A DNA stretch of 64,000 nt from Paracyclopina nana. Lineage: Eukaryota > Arthropoda > Copepoda > Cyclopoida > Cyclopettidae. The notes beneath the pieces are model-generated. The model did not search any database. It was not told where the DNA came from and was given only the letters and a program-made list of their open reading frames with translations. Both the position numbers and the translations under genes were made by a program. The DNA lies in assembly GCA_019096065.1 (NCBI GenBank), contig JAGUCH010000006.1:5910001-5974000 (forward strand). The letters are read 5' to 3'. The first letter of the stretch is position 1. Each line of letters starts with the position of its first letter. Below are positions 22,728 through 34,400 of the stretch, in pieces.

Positions 22728-23084
22728 TCTTTATTTTTTGTTTATGTTTACAACCTTCACTCACGCGAGAATGTAAACAAAGCGGATCGAACGCCCAAGT
22801 CGAGCTTGCGTGCGCTCGAAACCCGACCATCAGTTCTAAGGCTGCTTGAATAATTTCAGCTCCCTTCTTGAAGCATGTGTCAAATTGTCTCAAAATGAAA
22901 TTGACAGTTTTTCAATGGTTAACCGTCAATTTTGTCAACGATGAAAATAGATTTGAACAGAATAAAGTGACTGGAATTTTTTACGCGATCGGATAAAAGT
23001 CAAGCTCGAGTGCTCGAAACCCATTTGTTATTTTAGAGGCTCAAGAATAATTGTTACAAAATGCATTTATTGTAAATTAGAGTG
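22728..23084. other. Divergent intergenic region between ASCC1 and the alpha-glucosidase
   Basis: About 410 bp separate the two start codons, so the promoters of both genes must lie here. The ASCC1-proximal part has GC-richer words (GCTCGAAACCC occurs twice, near 22815 and 23014). No gene is seen. Confidence 0.5.
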
Positions 23085-23121
23085 TATAAAATAGATTGTT
23101 ATCTTTTCTTATCAGTTTCAA
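23085..23121 (+). promoter_or_regulatory. Core promoter of the alpha-glucosidase: TATA box, initiator, GATA site
   Basis: TATAAAAT at 23085-23092 is followed by an arthropod-type initiator TCAGTT, which puts the start near 23114, 29 bp downstream of the TATA box. CTTATCAG (23108-23115), the complement of CTGATAAG, overlaps the initiator and matches the site used by gut GATA factors. This would fit a digestive enzyme. The predicted 5' leader is only about 23 nt. Confidence 0.7.
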
Positions 23122-23136
23122 AAGTTCAGACTCAAG

Positions 23137-25807
23137 ATGGAACTACTGTCAAGATTTTCTTTTTTGACGCTACTTCCAATTTTTTATGTTTCTTCAGTAA
23201 ATTGTGAGGAATGGTGGCAGTATTCCACTGTGTACCAAATCTACCCCAGATCCTTCCAAGACTCCAATGGAGATGGCATCGGTGACCTCAAAGGCATCTC
23301 CCAAAGATTGGATCACTTGTCTTCCTTCAATGGTTCAATATGGCTTTCACCAATCTACAAAAGTCCCATGATTGACTTTGGCTACGACATATCTGATTTC
23401 ACTGACATTGACCCAGTTTTTGGCACCATTGCAGATCTTCAAGATCTTTTAGAGAAAGCTCACTCTCTGGGGATCAAAGTGGTCTTGGATTTTATTCCAA
23501 ATCATTCAAGTGATCAGCATGAGTGGTTCCAAAAGTCTCTTCAAATGGAAGATCCTTACACTGACTTTTATGTTTGGGCGGATCCAAAAGGATTTGACCA
23601 AGATGGCAACCCAATTCCCCCTTCTAACTGGGTTAGTCAAACATCAATTCAATATAAATTTCTTATTGTATGTGAACAGGTAATTTAACTTGTTTATGGC
23701 ATTTTTTGCAAGTAAGTGGCTCTTAAATGAACTCTCAAACTGTTATATTTGGTTTTGATTTAGAATCAACGCCATCTATGAAATCAGGAATAAAATGTAT
23801 GCTTGATAAAATGTAAAAAAAATATTTATGCGTAGATTGTTTATAATAAGGTTGATTTTTTAAGGTTGCAAGGTTTCGTGGTTCCATGTGGACTTTCCGC
23901 GAAGAAAGGCAGCAATTTTACCTTCACCAATATTTAGTTCAGCAGCCAGATTTGAACTACAAAAGTCCAGAACTGAAGGCCAGAATGTTTGACATTATCA
24001 AGTTTTGGATGGATTTGGGTGTGGATGGGTTTAGATTTGATGCTGTGACCAAATTAGTGGAAGATGACCGATGGCTTGATGAACCCAGTGCTAACGATCC
24101 AGAGTATCCAGATCCTGGTGATTGGCTCCATTATGATCACATTTACACCAACAATTTGCCCGAGACCAGAAGCATCCTTTTGGAGTTTTATGATCTGGTC
24201 AAAACCTACAAAGCTGACACAAGGTTGATTTTCCATAAATTTGGCATTTTATGAAAGGAATTGTCCCTTATCTGAAATCTCAATACTTTAAGATAGATTA
24301 AGGCCTTTGCATATTATCGAAAAAATGTCCCTGTTTTGTCTTAGAATTTTGGCATTTTCTGGCTGCAATTGTTTTCTTACAAAAAACCTAATCTGGTAGC
24401 TACTTTACGAGTTAAAAAAAGTTACAGAGGAAATCCATTGCGTATAAATGTAGTATTTGGCAATCTTTAAAAGCTTAAGGGGATATAAGCCAAACTCAGT
24501 CTGGTAACTCTTCGTCAACAGCTGACATTCTGCTCAACGCCCTCTGTTGGAGTATTTTTTCCAAATTAGTGATGCAGCTATCTAGAATGCATAAATAGGA
24601 GAGAGATGTGGTGTAATTGGTTTCTTGGAAAAGATCCAAATGAGAGTCTTTTTGTTGTTAGTATACACAGATTATTTTTCAGATCCGAATCTCGAGTTGT
24701 CATGCTTGAAGCTTGGCTCGATATCAATTCCACCATGGAATATTACAAATGTGGGGACTTTCCCTTCAACTTTGGATTTGTCAATATGGAAGCTGAAACG
24801 CCCACAGCTGAGTCGATTTCTCATTTGATCAATACATGGCTCGATTTTTTGCCAGAAGGGGCTTCACCGAATTGGGTGCTGGGAAATCATGATAGAAAGC
24901 GCATTGGAACTCGCCTAGGCCACCAATACGTTGACATTTTCAACCTGATTTCCATGAGTCTTCCAGGAATTGCAGTTGTTTACTATGGTGAAGAAATTGG
25001 CATGACTGATACTCCAATTTCTTTCGAGGTTATTAACCTGTATTTCCAATAGGTGGCGCTGCAATTTAAGAACTAAAATTCAACAAGTAGGAGCATTTTG
25101 GCAAGTTTTTGGCCTTTTTTGAAAGACATATCTGGTAACTCAAATCGAGTCAGGCGCCATATGGATGAATTGAGTTTTTCTGAAAATTGAAACGTTTTGG
25201 GTACTTTCGCCATAATTTGCTTTTAAAGAACTCGAGCCGCGCCATCTAGAGGATTTTTCAAAAAGCTTTTTTTCAAATTGCTTACATTTAGGATACAATG
25301 GACCCTTGGGGGTGTAATTGTGGGCCTGAGAATTATTCCAATTGCTCCAGAGATCCCTCAAGGACTCCAATGCAATGGTCAGGAGCTGAGGAAAATGCTG
25401 GATTCTCCACAGCAAATTCCACTTGGCTACCAGTGAATGAAAACTTCATTGAAGTCAATTTGGAGACGGAAGCTGAGCAAGAAGGAAGCCATTGGAGGCT
25501 CATGCAAATCCTTTTGAGGCTGAGGCAAAACAGCCCTTCATTCATGTTGGGATCGAGCCGAATTTTCCATTTTGACAGCAATGTGCTTGCCATAGAAAGG
25601 GGCGAGAAGCTGATAAGCCTAATTAATTTCGGAGGAGAAATGGTGTCATTGGATTTGCAGGCTGTTTTTGCCACTTCAAAGCAGTTTGTTTACATTCACT
25701 TTGCCACATCTGAGCTACACTTAATTGGAGGGGAGTATAATTCCATCAGCTTTGATTTGGACGCATATGAAGGTGTTCTCTTCGAATTTGCAACTGAATG
25801 GCAATAA
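23137..25807 (+). CDS. Alpha-glucosidase (maltase), glycoside hydrolase family 13
   Basis: Four exons: 23137-23631, 23865-24223, 24683-25028 and 25292-25807, giving 571 residues, the normal size for arthropod maltases. A signal peptide (about residues 1-23) is followed by the hallmark WWQYSTVYQIYPRSFQDSNG. All GH13 catalytic positions are present: the nucleophile Asp in DGFRFDAV, the acid/base Glu in VVMLEAW, and the transition-state Asp in GNHD. The barrel is followed by an all-beta C-terminal domain. The enzyme cleaves terminal alpha-1,4-linked glucose from maltose and short oligosaccharides, probably secreted into the gut lumen or bound at the cell surface. Splice phases are 0, 2 and 0. 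The stop overlaps an AATAAA. Introns 2 and 3 carry CTCF-like words at 24535, 25050 and 25239. Confidence 0.93.
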
Positions 25808-26155
25808 AAATAAATTTTGATGCAAACAAATCGCCGACTTTCGAAAACAATTGCAGTTTACTAATGTGACGCTAATTTTGAACGAAAACAATTTTCTCTC
25901 ATGAGCTTGATATTACTTTTAAGTGGTGTTTTTGCCAAAAAAATGTGATGAATGATAAAAAGCTAAAGGTCGTCATTTTTTGGCGATAATGAAAGATGAC
26001 GTACATGAACACCACATTAGTGCCATGTCACCAAATGGGATTCAGTGGGTGTTTTTCAATTATTGCTTTAACGCTTGGCAGTCGGCGCTTGTCACCATTG
26101 TTGATGAGTAGCCGACTGCTCCCAATGTTTTGGGCGAAAAAATGTGCTAAATATC

Positions 26156-28348
26156 ATGGAAGAAGAAGATAGTTTTCGCATAGCAGGGAAGATGTCAAGA
26201 CTTGAGGCCAGCCTGGAGAGAGCTTTGCCTTTTTTGGTAGGCTTTTTAGCCATAATGGTGGCCATCTTGTTCCCTCTGGCCATCTCCACATACTTGCAAA
26301 TCAGCACTAAAGGTAATACCAAGAGAAACATGCTGCTTTCCATTTCATCTTTATGAGGTGTTCATCTACGCCATTTACTCTCATGAGTGTGACAACTTTA
26401 GTTTACTGAAGCGTTGGCATTTTTTTGAAAAAAATAACATTTCAATTCAATTATCAAGCTACAAAGACCTTATTGAGATCTTTCAATATTTGTTTCATCT
26501 CACAAAGCTGAAATTGACATCAACTTTCAAATATTGACAAATGTCAAGATTTGGTTTCATTTAACTTCATAGATGCAAAAGATGCTCTTGGTGGTGAAGT
26601 GATGAGTGCCGTCAAGAAAACTGGACGCCAACTTGACGCTAGACTGGTTAAGCTGGAAGGCCAAAAATCACAGCCAGGCCCACCAGGCAAAAATGGGGAA
26701 AAGGGGGAAAAAGGCATACCTGGCAACACTGGCCTTCCAGGCATTCTGGGCCCAGATGGACGAAAAGGTAAGATACATGCACAAAACTGATAAACAAATA
26801 CATTATTCAGAACATCTCATCCCTCCTCTTTGCAAGCCTTAATAACTTTGTTTTTTAATAGGAGAAATTGGTGAGCCTGGACCACCAGGTCCCATGGGAC
26901 CTCCTGGACCTGCAGGCCCAGTTGGACCACAGGGCATCAAGGGAGATAAGTAAGTAGTCTTGATCATAATCAATAAGTATGCACTACATTGCCTTCATTT
27001 ACATAAGAATGAGGTACGTACACTAGCTTCTGTGGATATAGTGGCCTGATTTCTCTGCTTTCTTTTTCCTTAGGGGACCTGGTGGTGGAGACCCTGGGCC
27101 ACCAGGAATTCAAGGTCCGAAGGGGGATAAAGGAGAGCCTGCTCCCTTGCCATCTGGTCCCATATGTGAGTAATTATGCAAGTTTCATCATAAGAAGTGC
27201 GTGCTTACAAAGCACTCTTGAAGTGTGTGAGAATTTAATCCCTTGGGAAAGTGCTTTCAAACAATGGCCATAACTGCTTTGTTTGTGAACTAGTTCAAGC
27301 TTGTAGAACAGATGGCGTTGTTTACAAACAAAATTCGATTCAGAGCGACGTTTGGATGTAGTTAGGACTTTTTGGCATTTCAACCAAGTTTTTGGTGTTA
27401 AACTACATATCAATTCTGGTGACTTGAACAGTCTCAGCTTTTTTAGCATCAAAACCTCAATGAAAGCCATGTGTCGTGCAACTAATTTGATTTCTTTTCC
27501 CACAAAAGCTATGCAGATTGGGACTGCTGTCAAAGGAGGGCAGTGTTTGTTCCATTTTTTGTGATGATTCATTATGTCTTCTTTACTTGATGAAATTGGC
27601 TTGAATTGGCGACTTGAAAGGATGGCACTGCATTTGCCATCACACATTTCCAAAGCTCAACATTGTTAAACATCACTTTAATATCGACTTTTTTGAACTA
27701 GTTTTTGGATTAAAACTGTACGTCAATTCTGGTGACTTGAACAATCTCAACTTTTTTAACATGAAAACCACAATGAAAGCCACATATTATTCAACCAACT
27801 TTATTTTTTTGCATGAAAGCAAGGGAGATTGGGGTTGCATCGACGCATTAAACATAATTTTAACCCTCAATTTTTGGCGCTTTGACCTAGTTTTTGGATT
27901 AAAACTGAACCTAAATTCTGGTGACTTGAACAGTCTCAGCTTTTTTAGCATCAAAACCACAATGAAAGCCATGGATCATGCAACTAATTTGGTTTCTTTT
28001 CCCACAAAAGCTATGGAGATTGGAAGTGCTGTCAAAGGAGGCCAGACTGTGTTCCTTGTCACCTGCTTGGGAGCTTGTCGTGATGTTGGAATCAGCCTCG
28101 AGGTTGTGGATGGTGATGCTGATCTGTATGCCAAGGAGGGCTCACCGCCCAAAATCGAGAACTCTGATTGTGACGATTGCCCATTGTGCAGATCGAGGTC
28201 ATCTCAGCTGAAAGATAGCTGCAATAACATCAACACTCTCAACGGTGACTCATTCTATGCCATGGTTGTGGCCCACAAAGACTACAGAGAGGGCAAAGTC
28301 ACATTTACAGCCCTCAACTTGAAAAATGTGACGGAAACAACCGGGTAG
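26156..28348 (+). CDS. Collagen-like type II membrane protein with acidic C-terminal domain
   Basis: Five exons: 26156-26312, 26573-26767, 26862-26949, 27074-27165 and 28011-28348, giving 289 residues. A short N-terminal segment is followed by a membrane span (about residues 25-45), so the protein is probably a type II membrane protein with its C terminus outside. Gly-x-Y repeats ([15 protein letters not shown] and onward) run from about residue 87 to 160 over three exons and would form a short collagen triple helix. The C-terminal domain (about 180-285) has [11 protein letters not shown] and a cluster of Cys residues (DCDDCPLC) and resembles the PPC-like domains seen at the end of such proteins. 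The ligand and role are unknown. The long last intron contains three degenerate copies of the acceptor region and a decoy exon. Confidence 0.83.
27389..28050 (+). repeat. Tandem repeats in the last intron of the collagen-like gene
   Basis: Three diverged units start near 27389, 27702 and 27892 with TTTTTGG.TTAAACT, then TTCTGGTGACTTGAACA, and run into an acceptor-like region. Unit 3 overlaps the real start of the last exon (28011). Unit 1 has a well preserved acceptor, CCCACAAAAG before 27509, followed by a copy of the exon start that ends in TGA at 27562. Unit 2 is more worn. Confidence 0.75.
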
Positions 28349-29666
28349 CTTCAAAAATACTCTAAAATAACTATTGAAATACATATGTGACATCGAAATA
28401 CATTCTTATACAATTGTTCATATTTCTAGTATTTGCTGTTCAAACTTCTATGTCATTTAAATTACCTAAAATACATTACTTTCACTATTTGAAAACTTGT
28501 AGAAAAAATTTTGAAAGCTACAAATTATAGTGTAATTTGAATTGAAAGTTTTGATTTTTTTTTTTTTTGAACGAAAATAGTAGTTATAAAAAACGGCTCC
28601 AAAATGTAAATAGATGAACTGCTTTAAAGAATCAATCACGTTTCATGCCAAAATTCATTAATGATGGCATGTGTAAAAGGCAAAGCTTTCTTTTTTTTCC
28701 CTCCCCTTTTTACATCATTTTGCAGGGTCATTTTTTGAGCTTAACGGGCTGAAAGTTTCTTGGCTAGGAACCCTAAGGGGCTTTTATGGGCTTTTCGAGG
28801 CTGGTCCAAAAAAAGGTCATTTTCGCACTACTGAATCAATGGAAAGCTTGCATCATGTAAGGCGTGGCTCTTTATCACCTTGGTTTGGAACTGAAATCGA
28901 TCCCTCAAGTCCTGGGCTGCAGAAAATAGGGCTGCTAATCAGAAGTGGAATGTCCAAAGCTGCCAACTGCAAAAAAGGAGGATTTCCTTCTTTCACAAAG
29001 AAATGGAGGAAAGCAAGGTTTATTCTATTCTAAAATATATACTTATACTTGGTCAGAAAAAACTACTTTTGCGAAAAGTGAAAGGTCCCATTTTGATGGA
29101 TTTGTTTGATGTACAGCAGATGAACTTGGCATCATATCAATTTATGGTTCTACAAACAAACTAGGCCATGGCCATCCATCACAAAAACATCAAATGATAT
29201 AAGAAAGTCTACTTATAACAGCATCTAAGGAATCTTTTCAATTATTGTGTGCAATACTCAGCTGTTGGCAGTCAGCTGTCGTGACCAGTGAGCCGAAAGG
29301 GACACTCAATTTAAACACGCCATACAATTCCTCAAACTTAATTCAAAACTGTCAATTTTTAAATATTTTGCTTTCCTTTCTCTGTCAAAAACTAAAAGAC
29401 TAAAAAAAAAAAAATACTTTGTTTTTCATAAATGAAAATGGAAAACAATCATATCAAAAGTTTCAACACTAGAATTGAAAATGTGATTTCTGCAGTTGTC
29501 TAACTCTCACTCTTTGTATCACTAGCTGGAACCGAGATTTCTCCGTGGAAGGCGCCTTTTGTCCCATGTCTATGAAAAAGCAGTCTTGCTCTGAAGACCA
29601 TGAAGTGAAGACCGAAGAAAATCAGTTGATAGACATATGAATATTTGCTTGAGAAAATCATGAATT
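28349..29666. other. AT-rich intergenic DNA
   Basis: No gene is supported. It contains a poly-T run near 28555-28568, a poly-A run near 29404, and two copies of the AGATGAAC motif (28612, 29118). A 64-residue open frame at 28839-29033 has no recognisable features. Confidence 0.45.
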
Positions 29667-31181
29667 ATGGCGGCCATTGTGTCGCAGTTGGCAGCTGCCA
29701 ACCGGAGAAGAAAAGCCAACAAGAAGAACAACATCCCCATCGACAAGAGTGTCTACGTTTTGCCCCCTTTCGACCCCTGTTTCAGACCAGAGGTGCACAA
29801 TCGATACATGAGGCAAAAGCAGGCAAGTTAGCGTATGACAATTCCCGACCAGATAAATGACGATTCCTAACAGGGGATGAAAGGCCAAGCAACCACCCAA
29901 CCAGAAATTCTGAGCCCTCATACGCTAAAAAAACTCTCAGTGAAACTTATACGTTTTATCAACATTGAGTTTTAGTCATTATGTAACATTAACTGCCTTG
30001 ACACCTAGGTAAAATCGAAAATATTCATTTTCCTTGTCACATTCGATTTTTTCCAATTTTTTTTACATAGGTGGTATGGAAGTTAATGTTACATAACGAC
30101 ATAAACTCAACCTGGGTAAAACGAAGGAGTGATAACACGTTACAATAACTTTCAGAAAACTTGGGAATATTTCTGGTTGGGCAAGAACGACTATCTCAAT
30201 TTGGCACTTGACAGATCTCTGCTGATTTGCACTTTTTGAATTTTCACACCCAATTTGTATGGAAGCAGATGAGGTCGAGTGTTGAGATGAGGATTCCAGT
30301 TGTGCGTGATCTGAGAGTGACGCTCATTCAATCAGTCATCTTCTACTTCCAGGCTCATTTGGCACATCAAGAATTCATGTCCCGGATTGGCAACGTCAGC
30401 CCCGTCCACATGCACCAACTCGATCAGCTGGCCTCACTCAGAATCAAGTCCAGAAGGCCGATCGCCATCCCTGATCCCATTCGAGAAGAGTTGGAGCAAA
30501 TCGAGTCCGGATTCAAGGGTAAAAATCACAGAAGGATTCAAATGAAGTTTACAATTTTAGTTCTTGAAAGTATTTCGGTTTTTTTGTGGAATTCTGACTT
30601 TTTATGGCAATGCAACTCTTTCAAGCAAAATATCAAAACAATGCAATGGGAAGAAATAACTTTAAAATAAAGTTTTCTGGGATCCATTTGCAGTTACCTT
30701 GATATGAAATTGAAACATTTTCTTCAAATGTCATTGATATGGTATTTGTATTTTGATAGTTTCATTCCCAAAAACTTCACTCGAATCCAAAAAAATAAGA
30801 GATAGAGGTGCGCCCAAAAGAGGTGCGTCAGCTGTTGTCTGTGCAAGGGTCACCAGCCGCCCCAACTGCCCAGCTCCAGCTGAAGACCGGCATGAAGAAG
30901 AAGAAGCCACAAGAGCTGAACTGAGACCAATGATGACGTCATCTGAGGATGAAATATCCCGATCACGTTCAACAACATTGGAATCCTCATCTCAACACTC
31001 GACCTCATCTGCTTCCATACAAATTGGACGCGAAAATTCAAAAAGTGCAAATCAGCAGAGATCGGTCAAGTGCCAAATTGTGATAGCCGTTCTCGGCTGC
31101 TTGGCCTTTATTCCCCTATTTGGAATTGTCATTTATCTGGTTGGGATGTTCTATGGTGTGCCAAAAAATAACACTTCATGA
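29667..31181 (+). CDS. Unrecognised protein with a C-terminal membrane anchor
   Basis: Three exons by my model: 29667-29822, 30353-30518 and 30760-31181, giving 247 residues. The N terminus is basic (RRRKANKKNN), then comes a Pro-containing segment VYVLPPFDPCFRPEVHNRY and a helical second exon rich in His and Gln. Exon 3 has an acidic/Ser-rich linker and ends in one hydrophobic segment, CQIVIAVLGCLAFIPLFGIVIYLVGMFYG, with about ten residues after it, so it looks like a tail-anchored or type II membrane protein. No signal peptide is visible. Intron 1 uses a GC donor (CAG|GCAAGT) and contains an inverted copy of the exon 3 sequence. I do not recognise the family. The frame is continuous across both junctions, which supports the model. 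Confidence 0.62.
29838..30325 (-). pseudogene. Inverted partial copy of exon 3 inside intron 1
   Basis: On the minus strand this region repeats about 200 bp of the host gene's own last exon (30950-31150), including the membrane-anchor segment, at roughly 90 percent identity over its best part. It is split by the MITE at 29896-30181. Sequence outside the match diverges at once on both sides. It has no start and cannot make protein. In the pre-mRNA it is antisense to exon 3. Confidence 0.8.
29896..30181. mobile_element. MITE-like palindromic element, copy 2
   Basis: A 286-bp element with ends CCCAACCAGAAAT and ATTTCTGGTTGGG, the reverse complement of the element at 1534-1821 over its full length with some substitutions. 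It interrupts the inverted exon copy. Comparison with the uninterrupted exon 3 shows a 2-bp duplication (CA on the plus strand) at the insertion point. Confidence 0.85.
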
Positions 31182-31470
31182 CACAATAATTATATATTTG
31201 AACAAAAAAAATATAATTTGCAAAACGCAAAACATGGACTCATTCAAAATCATTTTTCTTTTCCAATGCATTTCAAATTATCTTTAAACCTCATCTTAAA
31301 ATACCTGTTAGAAACAAAGATAATTTGTAAGGTAATGAAATACCTTACAGGGTAAACCTTCACTAAAATACCTGGTTCTTAAAAGGATTCAACATGATAT
31401 AGCAGAAACCTTCATTGAAAAGAGACTATAAGAAAACATGCTGTTAAACTCTGAGCCTTTGTGTTCTTGA

Positions 31471-34400
31471 TTAGCCGGAAATCGCATCGTGTAGAGCCTC
31501 GAGCCATTTTTGTGCTGTGTTTTCATTTTCTGCGTAAAATAGCAGCTGCGGCATGTTGATGTGGGTTAATCGAAAAGCCCGGCCATTTTGTCCACATTGT
31601 TGTGGGAGGTCAAGAATAGAATTCTCGGACCTCTATTCACCATCATGAAAGAGAATAAGAGAAGACCTCAGATTATGTCAGAATCCCCACCAGAAAAATG
31701 GAAAAGTCAGCCTTTTCCCAGCTTTTCAATTTTTCTGCCTGTCTTTTGCATGCAATATGCATTTTTTGGCAAACAAATGCAAAAAAACTGCTCTACCAAA
31801 TTAATGGAAGTTAGATGCCTCAATCTTCCTCCAGAAAATAAAGAATCTTTTTTTTAATGCCAGAATCAAAGCATTCAATGGTATTTGGCTAAAAAACACT
31901 AACCTCTAATTTGTAAGAAAATATTTATTAAAATCCCCTCCAGAAAATCAAAACTACTTTTTCAAGTACCTAATTAAAAATAAAACATGTCTCTTTTAAA
32001 ATATTCGACCATAATTGCGAAAAGCTTGTCTTGAGCTTAGATTAATGCTACAAAGTCGGTTCAGATGGCGCTAGTTGCATTCTGAAATAACTCTGTTTGT
32101 GGACTTTTTTCGGAATCAAACAGCACATTGCGGAATCTGTCATCCGTTAACACACACAATGTGCGAGGTTGAAACGCCGGCCCGCGTTGATGAAATCACG
32201 CACCCGCTTTTATTCGCACCCAAATTATGACGTCATTTTGATCTGAAGTGCCCTCTGTGTACGAGTGCAGCGCCATCTAGATATGATTTGGCATTAATCA
32301 AAGCTTGAGGCAAGCTTTTCCCAATTGTCAGAACCTCAATATAGTGAAAAAACTTCGATCAATTGGAAAATGTTTTATGTCCCCAGAGCAGACATTTAAC
32401 AAAAAACTTTCTGCAATTTTTCAAACTTTCATCATCTTTATGGTTAGATGCTCTAGGTCAAAGAGAATGGTGGAATTAAAGCCCTACTCTAATATCAAGG
32501 GATCTACCTCACCTCAAGGATGTATTCGGCCTCCATTTTGTATCCGAGAATAGGAATGGCATTGACCGCAGTTCCATCCTCGGGAGCGCGATGCTCGTAA
32601 AGCACACTGGCCTTGAGGACAATCCACACTTTCCGCCACAGGGAGGTTTTTGACTGCTGAATGTAAAGGTACCCCCTCATTTGGGCTTTCTCGTCGGTGC
32701 CAGACACCCTCAATCTGGATGGAACTGACTTGGTACTCCCGGCTTTCGTCTCCTTCCTTTTGAATTTCCCTCCATGAGTATCACACATGCCAAGCTCTAT
32801 GAAAAGTGTGGAATGAGAAACTTTACGATTATTTCTCAGTGCTGGCCATCAAAGTAAATGGCTTGAAAGTAGGATGAAAAATGAGTAGAAGAACTGAGGA
32901 TCTGCTGCATTAAACAGCTTTCTTTCAGGAAGTGTCGAGAGTCTTGCTAGAAATTATAGCCTGATTTTCTCAGCTGTTTGTGATCGTAGCAACTTTGTTA
33001 TGAAACTAAAAAAGATGCATTTTTTAGAGTTGAGCAAGCTCATTTTTATCCAATTTGCTCTAACTTCAACTCCAGCAGAGTTATTGCCAAATTTGTAACT
33101 TCTCTTTTCATCCTTATTTTCTTATACAAATATTATATGAAATGGCATTGGAGGCAATCAACGCCCATTAATAAAAGTAATGGGGAATGTTGATGACCAA
33201 TTATAGCCATTAATTACCTTGGAAGAGCTTGTCAAAGCATTCGGTGCAGACTCTGTCTGGCTCATAGTCTTTGTACCTCAGGGGGGCTTTTTGGCTTGAG
33301 CAGTCTCTGCACACAACTTTCCCACAGGCACGACAATGATGCTTTCTAAATGTCATTGTGAAATCCTGGCAACATAGAGCACACATGGTGACTCTTCCAT
33401 CTGGAGTCCACACTGGAGCAGCATGGCCCAACTTGGAAAAAAGGCAACTTTTACTCATGCTATCCTCATCTCCTTTTTGGAATTTGTTAAACGTTCTCCT
33501 CCTTCGCCTGCAATCCTCGCTGGCCTTTTTCAGCTCTCCTATCCAAGAATCTTTCTCTTTCACTGTATCAGCTCTACAATGAGAAAAAATATCCTTTATC
33601 AGAAGCAGGCAAAAATATTGACGCAAAGCACACTCATCACTCAACTTACAGTTTCAGTTTTGCATACTGAATACCAACTTGAAAGATGTAACTCAAATCT
33701 CATTGACATGATATTTGATTTGAAAATATTTCATTGCCAAAAAGTTGTGTCTTGCAACAAAAAGCAAGATATCGGTGTTATTTGTTGAAACCTGTAATAA
33801 CCTGAAAATGAAGCTCTTCTTGAGGGCTTTCACATGGAACTCTGTGGGATATTCATCTTTGTGGTGTGACTCGGTGACTTCTAATTGCATGAGGCAAAGT
33901 TGGTGTTTGACGTTGAGGCCACATGTGGTCAAATCTGACTCATGCAGAGGTTTGGCCACCAGCAAGCAGTCATTGAGCAAAATCAAGTATCGACATTCGA
34001 TTGCACTTCGGCTATTTTTGCTCACTTTGCCTTCCTTGAGCAGTAATCGATCAGCCCTGAAATACATTCAAAGTATTCTCAGTATGTCCATTTATCAAGT
34101 TGAAAAAAATCTTGACGTAAACCACTTTCATCATGTTATGTACAATTTCAGTCTTAGAAACTGAAAACCAATTGGAGAGTTTTAAGTAAAATCTCATTGC
34201 CAACACATTTGATTTGAAAGTATTTCATTGACATAAAATTGTATCTTACATCAAGAGAAAAGATATCGTCAAAAAGTTATAAGATCAGCATCACATTAGA
34301 ACCACGTATACCTGATGAGCCTTTTAAAGTTGACCAATCTCTCCTGGAGGAGAAGCAAGTTTTGTGCATTGGATGCTTTTTGCATGAGCTCATTGACATG

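Noticed and set aside
28839-29033. A 64-residue open frame downstream of the collagen-like gene
   Set aside because: It is short, isolated and without recognisable features.
30808-31181. Exon 3 of the tail-anchored gene starting at 30808
   Set aside because: That acceptor lacks a pyrimidine tract. The acceptor at 30759 has one and keeps the same frame, so it was preferred.
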